Source of the DNA: Thiopseudomonas acetoxidans
GTDB taxonomy: Bacteria > Pseudomonadota > Gammaproteobacteria > Pseudomonadales > Pseudomonadaceae
DNA: 64,000 bases
Direction: 5' to 3'
Assembly (NCBI RefSeq): GCF_030362935.1
Contig: NZ_JAUCDY010000009.1
Span: 39,454-103,453, forward strand
Part shown: piece by piece, positions 1 through 8,325 of the stretch
Position numbering within the stretch: position 1 is the stretch's first letter
Layout: each line of letters opens with the position of its first letter
Made by a program: the position numbers and the translations under genes
The notes under the pieces: model-generated
What the model saw: only the letters and a program-made list of their open reading frames with translations
What the model was told of the DNA's origin: nothing
The model's database searches: none

Positions 1-351
1 GTAGGGTATGGCTCGATCGTCTGGAGCGCTAGCTGGTAGATAAACGCTAGAGACTAGCTATTTACACAGTTTATTTTAGTCTAGCTTTCGAGAGGCGCGC
101 ACTTTAACGATAAGAGGTGCTCGTTTTTATGCTGAAAGCAACAATAAAGACATGTAAATCATAGGGTTATGTTTTTTGTGTTCAGGATAGTGCGCATGCC
201 ATTAGCAAGATAGACGGCATGCTTGAATTGCACCTGAAGGATGGCTTGTTTTTATTGATAAAGGCTTTATTATTCAGAGTCATATACTAATTAAAGCCAT
301 GCCGGATCTAGCGGTAAAACGAGCATGCATACTAATAAGCTGTTAGGCATC
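1..351. other. Leader upstream of the integron cassette array (probable attI side)
   Basis: No convincing gene is present: minus-strand stops are frequent in all frames, so no integrase gene start is visible here. The aadA5 cassette begins at a GTTAGGC core at 342-348, so this stretch should hold the attI site and cassette promoter. It does not resemble the class 1 attI1 sequence I know. No R''-like partner able to pair with the 342-348 core is visible upstream, which argues against a preceding attC. An integrase gene would lie left of the window. This identity is inferred. Confidence 0.45.
246..273 (+). promoter_or_regulatory. Candidate cassette promoter
   Basis: TTGTTT at 246-251 and TATTAT at 268-273 are separated by 16 bp and point into the array, about 80 bp before aadA5. 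The -35 match is weak. It is offered only because an array promoter is expected here. Confidence 0.25.
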
Positions 352-1140
352 ATGGGTGAATTTTTCCCTGCACAAGTTTTCAAGCAGCTGTCCCACGCTC
401 GCGCGGTGGTCGAGCGCCATCTGGCTGCGACACTGGACACAATCCACCTGTTCGGATCTGCGATCGATGGAGGGCTGAAGCCGGATAGCGACATAGACTT
501 GCTCGTGACCGTCAGCGCCGCACCTAACGATTCGCTCCGGCAGGCGCTAATGCTCGATTTGCTGAAAGTCTCATCACCGCCAGGCGATGGCGGAACATGG
601 CGACCGCTGGAGCTAACTGTTGTCGCTCGAAGCGAAGTAGTGCCTTGGCGCTATCCGGCGCGGCGTGAGCTTCAGTTCGGTGAGTGGCTCCGCCACGACA
701 TCCTTTCCGGAACGTTCGAGCCTGCCGTTCTGGATCACGATCTTGCGATTTTGCTGACCAAGGCGAGGCAACACAGCCTTGCGCTTCTAGGCCCATCCGC
801 AGCCACGTTTTTCGAGCCGGTGCCGAAGGAGCATTTCTCCAAGGCGCTTTTCGACACTATTGCCCAGTGGAATGCAGAGTCGGATTGGAAGGGTGACGAG
901 CGGAACGTCGTTCTTGCTCTTGCTCGCATTTGGTACAGCGCTTCAACTGGTCTCATTGCTCCTAAGGACGTTGCTGCCGCATGGGTATCGGAGCGTTTGC
1001 CTGCCGAGCATCGGCCCCTCATCTGCAAGGCACGTGCGGCGTACCTGGGTAGCGAGGACGACGACCTAGCAATGCGCGTCGAAGAGACGGCCGCGTTCGT
1101 TCGATATGCCAAAGCAACGATTGAGAGAATCTTGCGTTGA
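352..1140 (+). CDS. aadA5: Aminoglycoside 3''(9)-O-nucleotidyltransferase AadA5
   Basis: This enzyme adenylylates streptomycin and spectinomycin with ATP in the cytoplasm. The 262-aa protein has the nucleotidyltransferase motif GSAIDGGLKPDSDIDLL near residue 44, followed by the ANT(3'') C-terminal region (GDERNVVLALARIWYS). I recognise the sequence as aadA5/aadA4 type rather than aadA1 or aadA2. The ATG at 352 is preferred over the in-frame ATG at 325 because it lies just inside the cassette boundary GTTAGGC and gives the family length. It is the first cassette in the array. In the best-known context aadA5 follows dfrA17 in a class 1 integron, but here neither dfrA17 nor a class 1 attI is visible. 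Confidence 0.93.
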   Translation: MGEFFPAQVFKQLSHARAVVERHLAATLDTIHLFGSAIDGGLKPDSDIDLLVTVSAAPNDSLRQALMLDLLKVSSPPGDGGTWRPLELTVVARSEVVPWRYPARRELQFGEWLRHDILSGTFEPAVLDHDLAILLTKARQHSLALLGPSAATFFEPVPKEHFSKALFDTIAQWNAESDWKGDERNVVLALARIWYSASTGLIAPKDVAAAWVSERLPAEHRPLICKARAAYLGSEDDDLAMRVEETAAFVRYAKATIERILR

Positions 1141-1186
1141 GCGGCATGTGCGAAAAGTGCATCGACCCGCGCCGAGGGCATCTGAT

Positions 1187-1243
1187 GCCCAACTCGGCGT
1201 TCAAGCGGACGGGCTGCGCCCGCCGCTCAACTATGCGTTAGGA
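1187..1243 (+). other. attC site of the aadA5 cassette
   Basis: R'' core GCCCAAC (1187-1193) and R' core GTTAGGA (1237-1243) enclose an imperfect palindrome whose central arms are GCGGACGGGC and GCCCGCCGC. This is the folded recombination site used by integron integrases. Confidence 0.85.
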
Positions 1244-1249
1244 GTACTT

Positions 1250-1594
1250 ATGAACTATAACAATCGCATATTTTGTGGCAAATCCAATTCGGCGAATGGT
1301 GAGGTCAGCGAATCGACACGTTTTTATTACTATCAAAACGCAGATCGAGTTTGGGCTGATTACTCTGGCGGTGAGATTGTAAGTGGGCATCTTCAAGGGA
1401 AGGTATTTGCCGATGGCAGCCTTGAGTTTATGTACCATCACGAAAATATTCACGGTGAGTTGATGGCTGGCAAATGCTGTTCAACACCTCATCAGAATCC
1501 AGATGGAAAGCTGGTTCTCAAGGAAAGTTGGCAATGGTTTACTGGGGATCAAACGACAGGAACATCAGAGCTTGAAGAAGTTGTCGAATCCTAA
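1250..1594 (+). CDS. Cassette protein of the 'N-acetylglutamate synthase-like' type
   Basis: A 114-aa protein starting at ATG 1250 with AGGAG directly upstream (1240-1244), the R' core supplying part of the ribosome site. It belongs to a small, widespread integron-cassette family often labelled N-acetylglutamate synthase. It has no GNAT fold signature, so that enzyme name looks unjustified. It is rich in aromatic residues and short beta-like repeats (FYYYQNADRVWADYSGGEIV, then FADGSLEFMYHH), suggesting a small antiparallel beta protein. Its stop codon overlaps the attC R'' core. Function unknown. Confidence 0.8.
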   Translation: MNYNNRIFCGKSNSANGEVSESTRFYYYQNADRVWADYSGGEIVSGHLQGKVFADGSLEFMYHHENIHGELMAGKCCSTPHQNPDGKLVLKESWQWFTGDQTTGTSELEEVVES

Positions 1595-1669
1595 CAAACA
1601 CCAGCACATTCGCTCCCTGCGGTCGCTGGACTCGCAACAAGTTGCTCGCCTGTGTGGTGAGCGTTATGC
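1589..1669 (+). other. attC site, second cassette
   Basis: R'' TCCTAAC (1589-1595) overlaps the end of the preceding gene and R' GTTATGC is at 1663-1669. Between them CTCCCTGCGGTCGCTGGAC-type arms can pair. This is a long attC of about 80 bp. Confidence 0.75.
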
Positions 1670-1700
1670 ATCAAAATCGAAGTAAGGTTGCTGTTTATAA

Positions 1701-3161
1701 ATGGATAATTTAAAACTCAAAATTTCAACCAAAATTCTTGATTTAGTCGAAGGCCTTCCTCGATTCAGAAAAGGCACGATTTCAAGTTTACAGGATATTC
1801 GAGAGCGACAGAAAAAATGGTCGTCTAAAGAATTTGAAAGGCGAAACGCGCCTAAAGAATCAAATATCGAACTAAGCCAAATAACTTTGATTTTAACTTT
1901 TGAGCACGAAGATTTTAATAATGTAATAAAAGGGTTGAAGCAATATTTCCCCAAAAATGAAAAAATACAGACGTTTGTTACATCTCTTAAAGAATCTGTA
2001 GATAAACTGCATGCAAGTAGTTGGCACAATCTCGGCTATATAGCTAGGGAGCAAGGGGTTTACCTTCCTGATGTGGCTGTAGATGAAAGCCTACCTATAG
2101 ACGTTAAAAATGTTTCATTATCGTTTCACAGAATACTTCCATCAGTAGCATGCATCATATTTGAGTTTCAGTTAAATGATTCAGTAAGCAAAGCATTAAG
2201 TGCGATTCAAAATCAGATTTATCTTGGACCCGTGGAATTCAAAAAGTTATGGCCTCTTAGTAGTCTACATCGTGGATACACAATGGGCACAGGTAACGAT
2301 TGTGCTATTAAATCTATTAACAATAAAAAAGACTCCGTCAGAAAAGAAATTGAGGCTTGGGTTAAAAAAGGCTTTAGCTGGAAGCCTCAAACAATGGAAG
2401 CAGCCTCATATATTGATGTTTACAAAATATCAGGAAACCCAACAGACCCAGATGAACGCAGAAATTGGCTACGTGAAAATAGTGGCTGGCTTAATGAATA
2501 CGGAATAGATGCTAATGGATTTGATACTTTAGAAGGAGAAGACTTTTTAGTTTCAAGACCAAGATCTACCAATCAGGAATATATGGTATCAGATGTGGTG
2601 GCCAAATTTGATTCAAAGAGTGAATCAGAATTTGGTGATTTTCTTGAATATAAAGTGAGAGCTATAGCTGTTTCATCTACGATTTTTAGCGTTATAGAAA
2701 AATACAGAAATAAAATTGAAATTTTGCGTGGTCATGGCTTTAAAAACCTTTACAAAAGAAAAAAACTAACTCGAAAAAACCAATACAACATTCAGGAGCT
2801 AAAGAGAACGATAGTAATTATTTCGAGGTTTGAGCACGAAGTTAAGCAGTCAGGACATTGGATTGCACACTCAATTTCAGAGGTTGGTGAACTGATAGAC
2901 CTACTTAGAAAAGAGACTGTGAATTTAGGAAAAAATACGATTGATAATGCAAATTATCAGCTGAAGCAAGTTAAGGAAGCTGCAGCCATAATCGACTCAG
3001 GACTGACAAACTATTTGTCAGTACAAAGCATATATGTGATGTATAAACTTCAAAAATGGATGTTTATACTATCCATTGTAGTAACAATCGCTACGATTAT
3101 TGGTGTATTGTCTGGATGGAGTAATCTTAAGCTTCTGGTTTCTGGTTGGATAAATGCATAA
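1701..3161 (+). CDS. Unknown cassette protein with C-terminal membrane anchor (486 aa)
   Basis: Not recognised. It is AT-rich compared with aadA5, as many cassettes of foreign origin are. The body is charged and largely helical, with a lysine/arginine-rich stretch (KNLYKRKKLTRKN, about residue 350) followed by probable coiled-coil segments. One hydrophobic helix lies near residues 452-473 (MFILSIVVTIATIIGVLSGW), with only a short tail after it. It therefore probably sits in the inner membrane with a large cytoplasmic N-terminal domain. Its last codons run into the attC R'' core, as expected for a cassette gene. A membrane-anchored cytoplasmic domain fits an effector or defence role, but no catalytic motif is visible. 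Confidence 0.7.
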   Translation: MDNLKLKISTKILDLVEGLPRFRKGTISSLQDIRERQKKWSSKEFERRNAPKESNIELSQITLILTFEHEDFNNVIKGLKQYFPKNEKIQTFVTSLKESVDKLHASSWHNLGYIAREQGVYLPDVAVDESLPIDVKNVSLSFHRILPSVACIIFEFQLNDSVSKALSAIQNQIYLGPVEFKKLWPLSSLHRGYTMGTGNDCAIKSINNKKDSVRKEIEAWVKKGFSWKPQTMEAASYIDVYKISGNPTDPDERRNWLRENSGWLNEYGIDANGFDTLEGEDFLVSRPRSTNQEYMVSDVVAKFDSKSESEFGDFLEYKVRAIAVSSTIFSVIEKYRNKIEILRGHGFKNLYKRKKLTRKNQYNIQELKRTIVIISRFEHEVKQSGHWIAHSISEVGELIDLLRKETVNLGKNTIDNANYQLKQVKEAAAIIDSGLTNYLSVQSIYVMYKLQKWMFILSIVVTIATIIGVLSGWSNLKLLVSGWINA

Positions 3162-3227
3162 CAAGTTGCTGCACTCGGAAAAATTACTCGCTGCGCTCCT
3201 AATTTTCCGGTGAGCAAGGCGTTAGGC
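3156..3227 (+). other. attC site, third cassette
   Basis: R'' GCATAAC (3156-3162) and R' GTTAGGC (3221-3227) flank paired arms AAAATTACTCGCTGCGCTCC and AATTTTCC. The R'' overlaps the stop codon of the 486-aa gene. Confidence 0.85.
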
Positions 3228-3243
3228 TAAAAAGAGAACAAAA

Positions 3244-3870
3244 GTGGATATAAGCATTTACTTAATATTTCTTGTCACTACGGTGATGCTAATTTTAGTG
3301 CCCGGTCCGGCTGCAATCACAGTCGCAGCCCAGGGGGCTTCGCATAACTCTCAGCGAGCATTTTTTGGTGTGCTTGGTGTGGCAAGCGCCGATGTCTTAT
3401 TTTTCGCTTTGTCGGCTACAGGTATCGCCTCGCTAATACTTGCTTCCAACCTAATGTTCTCAGTGATTAAATGGTTCGGTGTGGCCTACTTGCTCTATCT
3501 TGGTATCTCGGCCCTATTCAGCAAATCGGGAGTAATTAAGCTTTCGGCAGAAAGAAAAGAAAGCACTCGAAAAAAACTCTTCTCACAAGGATTAGTAGTC
3601 CAGCTAGCTAACCCGAAAGCGCTTATGTATTTTACAGCGCTACTTCCACAGTTCATTGATCCGTCGAAGCCTGTGCTGTTTCAAATGCTACTTATGGGCG
3701 CGTCTTGCTTATTAGCTGATATTGTTGTGTACAGCGTATTCAGTCGGTTAGGCGATCGCATAGCAAAGCAACAACTTCAATCGTGGGTCACAACACTTAT
3801 CAATAAGGCAGCAGGTATCACGCTGATATCAACTGGCATCAAAATGGCTTCATTGGAATATGGAAAATAG
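3244..3870 (+). CDS. LysE/RhtB-family amino-acid exporter
   Basis: A 208-aa membrane protein with about six hydrophobic helices and the family N-terminus: a hydrophobic helix followed by VPGPAAITVAAQG near residues 20-32. Family members export amino acids or related small molecules by proton exchange. The start is GTG at 3244, 16 bp after the R' core, with AGAGAA as a ribosome site. The end is helical and hydrophobic. It is a gene cassette; the next attC starts at the stop codon. Substrate cannot be deduced. Confidence 0.88.
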   Translation: MDISIYLIFLVTTVMLILVPGPAAITVAAQGASHNSQRAFFGVLGVASADVLFFALSATGIASLILASNLMFSVIKWFGVAYLLYLGISALFSKSGVIKLSAERKESTRKKLFSQGLVVQLANPKALMYFTALLPQFIDPSKPVLFQMLLMGASCLLADIVVYSVFSRLGDRIAKQQLQSWVTTLINKAAGITLISTGIKMASLEYGK

Positions 3871-3940
3871 CCTAACAAATAGCTCCACCGGACAAAATAC
3901 TCGCTGCGCTCGCATTTTTCCTGTGAGCTAGGCGTTAGGC
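3870..3940 (+). other. attC site, fourth cassette
   Basis: R'' GCCTAAC (3870-3876) and R' GTTAGGC (3934-3940) with internal pairing of AAAATACTCGCTGCGCTCGC with ATTTTTCCTGTGAGC. It is very similar in layout to the attC at 3156-3227. Confidence 0.87.
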
Positions 3941-3957
3941 CCACTTAAGGATTAAGT

Positions 3958-4821
3958 ATGGATGATATACAGAGCATGCTCTCCAAGATTCAATCTGAGC
4001 GTGAGGCTAAAATCATTGAGCACAAGAAACATCTCGAATCCGATGAGTATCAGAGTTCTCTCAGACTTCTAGAAGTGGTTACTTTCGACTTCATAAAAGG
4101 CATGAAGTCATGTTCAATGTATTGCAGCCGAGGCATTGATTTCCGAGATAACTCTCTTTCGCTTAGTCATATTGATGATTATTTCATGTCAGCGATTATG
4201 ATCTTGACGATGCTCAGAGAAGGAGGGATAAATCCCGCGAAAAGAGAAATGCGCTATCTCATTGATTCGAGCATGCGATACTTGTTTGTCGATCAGCAGT
4301 TGTGGAGAGGAAAACTAAATGAAAAAGTTTTATATTTTGACAAAAAAATAGATAAGTCGAATATAAAATACATTAACGATATTGACCTTCATATGATCGA
4401 CGACCAAGGCTTAAAGAAGTCATTTTGTTCCGAATACACTCAGGCCTATTATAAGGCTTGCGAGTATGTCCATGCTTCTATAAGACAAATTGAAGAGCGG
4501 TTTGCCCTGTATGAGCAGGGTATCACGATAGGGTTGGAGCGAGCTGAGCAACTGCAAGAAGTGGCGGAACTATTAAGCGAAGTGTACTCGACCCTTTTAG
4601 TCTTTACGTTCCACGCATCAGGTGTAAGTACAGTCGGCGATCTTATGGTAGACACCCTTTCACCACAAAATGACTGGGTTTACAACGGCAATAAGTATAT
4701 TGCTGAAATCGACCGGCATTTTGATTACAAGCATGAGCGTAAAGAAGTTCTTCAGGAGCTAGAGAAAATGCGCGCGGAAAGGGCTTGGCCTAACAAGGCA
4801 TTGCAGCGGACAAGCCGCTGA
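3958..4821 (+). CDS. Unknown cassette protein (287 aa)
   Basis: Not recognised. A soluble, mostly helical, charged protein with a coiled-coil-like N-terminus (residues 1-35) and a second helical stretch around residues 180-215. The C-terminal residues NKALQRTSR are translated from the attC itself, a common feature of cassette genes. ATG 3958 lies 18 bp after the R' core with a TTAAGG ribosome-site-like sequence. No catalytic motif, signal peptide or membrane helix is seen. Confidence 0.7.
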   Translation: MDDIQSMLSKIQSEREAKIIEHKKHLESDEYQSSLRLLEVVTFDFIKGMKSCSMYCSRGIDFRDNSLSLSHIDDYFMSAIMILTMLREGGINPAKREMRYLIDSSMRYLFVDQQLWRGKLNEKVLYFDKKIDKSNIKYINDIDLHMIDDQGLKKSFCSEYTQAYYKACEYVHASIRQIEERFALYEQGITIGLERAEQLQEVAELLSEVYSTLLVFTFHASGVSTVGDLMVDTLSPQNDWVYNGNKYIAEIDRHFDYKHERKEVLQELEKMRAERAWPNKALQRTSR

Positions 4822-4835
4822 ATGCGGCGTTATAC
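4788..4835 (+). other. attC site, fifth cassette
   Basis: R'' GCCTAAC (4788-4794) and R' GTTATAC (4829-4835) with paired arms around AGCGGACAAGCCGCT. It is a short attC of under 50 bp whose left half is translated as the end of the preceding gene. Confidence 0.8.
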
Positions 4836-4850
4836 CCATTCGAGACGCCT

Positions 4851-6206
4851 ATGAAACTTGTCACTCCCTCCTTGGTGGTTGAAGATTCAGACGGATTCAG
4901 GAACGACGTGCTCCAGCGCCAACAGTTTGGAGAAGCTCTATCAAATTTGGTCACTCGCTCGACGGACGAACTAGTAATCTCGCTTGATGGTAAATGGGGT
5001 GAGGGAAAAACGACATTCGTAAAGATGTGGCAGGGCCTTTTGAATGAGAGAGGCATTCCGAGTATCTACATCGACGCGTTTCAAAATGACTACACGGAAG
5101 ATGCATTCATGTCGATTGCGAGCGCAATCACTTCGTACGTAGATCAGCACTCCGCCGAATCTCAGAAAAGCTCGGATTTTAAGGATAAAGCAAAGAAAGT
5201 CGGGGTACGCCTGCTCTCATGGACAGCGAAGATCGGCATCAAAGCAGCAACACTTGGAATCATCAAGGAATCCGACATTGAAACCTTGTCTGAGATAGGT
5301 GACGACGTTGCCGCCGATACTTCCGAAACAATCGCAGATTTGGTCAAGGAGCGTCTTAGCGCACACGACAAAGAGACTGAACTCATCCAGTCATTTCGAG
5401 AGTCTCTATCGGACCTGCCAGCAAATCTGATGGATAACAGCAGTGGTCGTCTTGTTATCGTTATTGACGAACTAGATAGATGCAAGCCTTCCTTCGCAGT
5501 GGAGGTTCTTGAGAAGATAAAGCACCTCTTTTCCGTCAAGAATGTTGTCTTTCTGCTTGTGATGCATAAGCAACAACTAGAGGAAGCGATTAGGAGCGTA
5601 TATGGGAGCAATATTGACGCCCACACCTATCTCCAAAAATTCATTAACGTTGAAACATCCATTCCAAAGAGGATTACTGACCGATACAGCAACGACATTG
5701 AGTTGTACACCAAGAAGTTACTTCAATTGCATGAGATTACAACCTGGGGCGATGATCGCAATATCGTTGATTGCTTGATTCCTTTGGCTCAGCATTTCAA
5801 TCTTTCGCTGAGACAGTTGGAGAAAGTTTTTACAAACTTGGCGATCATCTACACCACGTCAGGAGAGAATCATCTTCGACTCGTTCCTGTCATTGTTTTC
5901 ATCGCAGTCGTCAAGGTCATCAACCCGAATGTGTTTGGAAATCTCCTATTGGGGAGAATATCGTTTTCGACGCTGTGCGAACAACTTGGTCTTCTTGGAC
6001 TTAACGAAGAAGAGGAAGGCAAGCGCAAGTTGTTTTGGCTGATGAATTGGATTCGCTTTTCAATGCTCACTGAATCCGAGTATCAAGGCATTGACGCGGA
6101 CGATCCGATTAAGGGGTTCGGACAGTCACTTTGGCGGTACAACGTAGATAGAGAAAGCCTACTTCCAATATTCTGTCAGAAGCTGAGCATGTTCACCGTG
6201 AACTAG
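4851..6206 (+). CDS. KAP-family P-loop NTPase cassette protein
   Basis: A 451-aa protein with the KAP NTPase layout: Walker A GKWGEGKTTF near residue 47 and Walker B LVIVIDELDRCKPSFAVEVL near residue 202. A helical insert lies between them and a helical C-terminal half follows. KAP NTPases include F-plasmid PifA, which excludes phage T7, and many recur in phage-defence contexts, so an antiviral role is plausible but inferred. The usual KAP transmembrane insertion between Walker motifs is weak or absent here (only KIGIKAATLGII is mildly hydrophobic). The start at ATG 4851 is 16 bp after the R' core. Its attC is interrupted by an IS3-family element. Confidence 0.85.
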   Translation: MKLVTPSLVVEDSDGFRNDVLQRQQFGEALSNLVTRSTDELVISLDGKWGEGKTTFVKMWQGLLNERGIPSIYIDAFQNDYTEDAFMSIASAITSYVDQHSAESQKSSDFKDKAKKVGVRLLSWTAKIGIKAATLGIIKESDIETLSEIGDDVAADTSETIADLVKERLSAHDKETELIQSFRESLSDLPANLMDNSSGRLVIVIDELDRCKPSFAVEVLEKIKHLFSVKNVVFLLVMHKQQLEEAIRSVYGSNIDAHTYLQKFINVETSIPKRITDRYSNDIELYTKKLLQLHEITTWGDDRNIVDCLIPLAQHFNLSLRQLEKVFTNLAIIYTTSGENHLRLVPVIVFIAVVKVINPNVFGNLLLGRISFSTLCEQLGLLGLNEEEEGKRKLFWLMNWIRFSMLTESEYQGIDADDPIKGFGQSLWRYNVDRESLLPIFCQKLSMFTVN

Positions 6207-6210
6207 CCAT

Positions 6211-6282
6211 GTATAACACGGCGCTCAACCCTGCTCCCCTCGGACGCTGGACGCTGCGCGACAAAGCCGCGCAGCGCCTGTT
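6211..6282 (+). other. Left part of an attC site cut by an IS3-family insertion
   Basis: R'' GTATAAC (6211-6217) starts 5 bp after the KAP stop. The central hairpin arms GACGCTGCGCG and CGCGCAGCGCC are present at about 6248-6278, then the IS begins at 6283 before any R' core. The sequence right of the distal IS copy (26676, GGCGTATGTTC) could be a damaged R' core. Confidence 0.65.
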
Positions 6283-6833
6283 TGTAACTACCCCGTAAAA
6301 TAATACAGATTACTCGTAGAATTTCTTTTAAGCTAAACGAAAGGAGTTTGACGATGAGCAAACGAAAGACTGAAAGCCAAATTGTGGCGATTTTGAAAGA
6401 AGCTGAAGTTGGTATGCCGATCAAAGACCTCTGCCGTAAGTATGGCATCGGCAATTCAACGTTTTATAAGTGGCGCGAAAAATACGGCGGTATGGAAGCA
6501 TCCGATGTGCGCCGTTTAAAAGAGCTTGAAGAAGAAAACCGTCGGCTCAAACAAATGTATGCGGATTTGAGCCTAAAATCGCAGATGCAAGAAGATATTA
6601 TAAAAAAGCTTTAGCACCTGTGGCAGAACGAAAAGTTTGGGCACGTGAGCTACAGGTGCAGTATAACGCGAGCGTTGTAACCTGCTGTAATGCGGTTGGC
6701 ATCAGCCGTACCGCTTATTATTACGAACCTAAGTTAACCGATGACACTGCAATCATTGATGCACTCAATGCGTTGATTGAAAAACATCATCGCTGGGGTT
6801 TTCCTAAGTGCTTCAAACGTCTTCGCAAGCTAG
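6283..6833 (+). mobile_element. IS3-family element, copy 1 (3' part lost)
   Basis: The left inverted repeat starts TGTAACTACCCCGTAAAA at 6283, and the same end is seen at copy 3. The element holds complete orfA and the first quarter of orfB, then stops at CTAG 6830-6833 where an IS5-family element begins. The remaining three quarters are not found on the other side of that IS5. An A6G run at the end of orfA, followed by orfB in the -1 frame, is the usual IS3 programmed frameshift arrangement. Confidence 0.85.
6354..6614 (+). CDS. IS3-family transposase OrfA (HTH protein), copy 1
   Basis: An 86-aa protein. Residues 1-50 are a transposase_8-type helix-turn-helix (IKDLCRKYGIGNSTFYKWREKYGG), followed by a leucine-zipper-like coiled coil (LKELEEENRRLKQMYADL) used for multimerisation. 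ATG 6354 has a clear AAAGGAG site 8 bp upstream and is chosen over the TTG at 6348. It ends with KKL encoded by an AAAAAAG slippery run, where ribosomes would shift -1 into orfB. Full-length orfB is missing, so this copy cannot make its own OrfAB. Confidence 0.85.
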   Translation: MSKRKTESQIVAILKEAEVGMPIKDLCRKYGIGNSTFYKWREKYGGMEASDVRRLKELEEENRRLKQMYADLSLKSQMQEDIIKKL

Positions 6834-6844
6834 GGAACCGCTGA
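6620..6844 (+). pseudogene. Truncated IS3-family transposase OrfB, copy 1
   Basis: It encodes only the first 71 OrfB residues, the helical region before the DDE catalytic core, ending at RKLG where the IS5 terminus begins. The last codons and stop come from the IS5 inverted repeat. Copy 3 (25825-26634) shows the intact 269-aa version, so all catalytic residues are lost here. Confidence 0.85.
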
Positions 6845-8044
6845 ACAAATTCGCTCAAGCGAGCGAATTTATCAATTTTACAAATCAGCTCTGAAAATCG
6901 AGCGTCAGAGTCATAAAAACATCTATTTTTGAACGGTTTTACCCGTTTTTGCTGCTTTTCCGGGCAGCATCCCGGTTTTTAGGCGGATTTATCCCGCCAA
7001 CGACATACATCGCTTCGACAAAAATAAGTTCGCCAAAGCAAACAGGCTATACAACTGGGCGGTATTTTTCGCCAGACCACGGTAGCGCGTCTTGCGATGG
7101 CCAAAGTGCACCTTGACCCAATAAAACGGATGCTCAACCTTGGCGCGAATCTGGCTCTTGAGCTGCTCGATTTTATCTACAAGTCGACCTTCTTCTGTAC
7201 CACTTTCACGCAGCTTGCGGCGCTTCCCGTGACGCATGGCAATCACCCAGTCTACCTTTTTGCCCTTGTTCTCTTCTCGTTTCTCAACGCCCTGATACCC
7301 TGAGTCACCATAGACCTCCTGCTCTTCGCCATGCAGCAAGGCATGCGCCTGGGTGACGTCGTGAGCGTTCGCGGGAGTCGTAACCATCGTATGCACCAGG
7401 CCGCTGGCCGCATCAACGCCGATATGAGCTTTCATGCCAAAGTAATACTGGTTACCTTTCTTGGCGTGACGCATTTCAGGGTCACGGCTTTTGCTTTCGT
7501 TTTTGATAGAAGGCGGCGCAGAAATGATGGTGGCATCAACGACCGTGCCCTCCTTCAGGTATAGCCCTTGAGTCGCCAGCTGGTAATTGACTGCAGCAAA
7601 AATTTGCTGGGTCATATTGTGAGTTTCCAACAGTCGCCGAAAGCGCAATTAAGGTGGTTGCATCCGGCACGGCATCACGCCCAAGGTCGATGCCCATAAA
7701 GAGCTGAATCGCCGCGCTGTCATAGACCGCATCCTCCGTGCCTTCATCGGAAAACCCCATCACCTGTTGCAGGATGTACATGCGCAGCATTCGAGAAAGC
7801 CCCATGGCTGGCCGGCCTTGCTTGCCATCTGTTTTGGGATAGTGCGGCTCAATCACCGCCTCCAGAACAGGCCAAGGCACCAGGCTTTCCAGGTCGGCAA
7901 ACAGGCGATCGCGGCGGGTTTGCTTCTTTTTGCTGGCGAACTCGGCGTCGGCGAAGGTGATTTGCATGGGTACGGACTCAGTGTTGACGAATTGGGCTAT
8001 TTTACCAAGATATGCGCTGGGGATGGGGTTTGTTCAGCGCCTCC
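6834..8044 (-). mobile_element. IS5-family insertion sequence
   Basis: Ends GGAACCGCTGAACAAA (6834-6849) and, on the opposite strand, GGAGGCGCTGAACAAA (8029-8044) form 16-bp imperfect inverted repeats. Length is about 1.2 kb, with one transposase read on the minus strand. The left flank is CTAG (6830-6833) inside IS3 copy 1, while the right flank is TTAG (8045-8048) in unrelated sequence. There is no exact target duplication and the flanks do not rejoin, so the element probably marks a recombination or deletion endpoint. Confidence 0.88.
6989..7967 (-). pseudogene. IS5-family DDE transposase, frameshifted
   Basis: The N-terminal part (7967 to about 7650) has the IS5 DUF772-like region ending in AVPDATTL. 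The C-terminal part (about 7648 to 6989) holds the DDE domain, with VVDATIISAPPSIKNESK, YFGMKAHIGVDAASGLVH, VYGDSGYQG and an EHPFYWVK region. The two join if one extra A is removed from CCTTAATTGCGC around 7650. As it stands the reading frame breaks there, so the element is probably inactive unless this is a sequencing error. A functional transposase would be about 325 aa. Confidence 0.85.
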
Positions 8045-8073
8045 TTAGCTGTTGTCGTTTTATCTGAGGCCAT
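8045..8073 (-). pseudogene. Start of an unknown gene cut off by the IS5 end
   Basis: On the minus strand an AAAGGAG ribosome site (8082-8088) precedes ATG at 8073 and codons for MASDKTTTA, which then run straight into the IS5 terminal repeat. The rest of the gene is not on the far side of the IS5. It is too short to identify. Confidence 0.45.
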
Positions 8074-8325
8074 AGTAAGAACTCCTTTAGCTATGCTCAA
8101 TTTTCGACGCCAATTTCAGTCAGATTGTTGCGTGTTTACAGGCAGCCTACGTCTATGAACCAGTAGAAAACAGCACGCACACTTACAAAACCCCGAACCC
8201 TGACACAGGAACAAAGGCAGTGCAACAAAATAAACCAAGCTTCCAGCCCAGCATTGCAATAAAGATATGCGTTGTTACGGATGACTCAGCCGGCCATCAC
8301 CGAACAGCCCAGCTCATTGCGCCTA

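Noticed and set aside
1250..1594. N-acetylglutamate synthase
   Set aside because: That label is common for this cassette family, but no acetyltransferase motif is visible and the length is too short for the enzyme.
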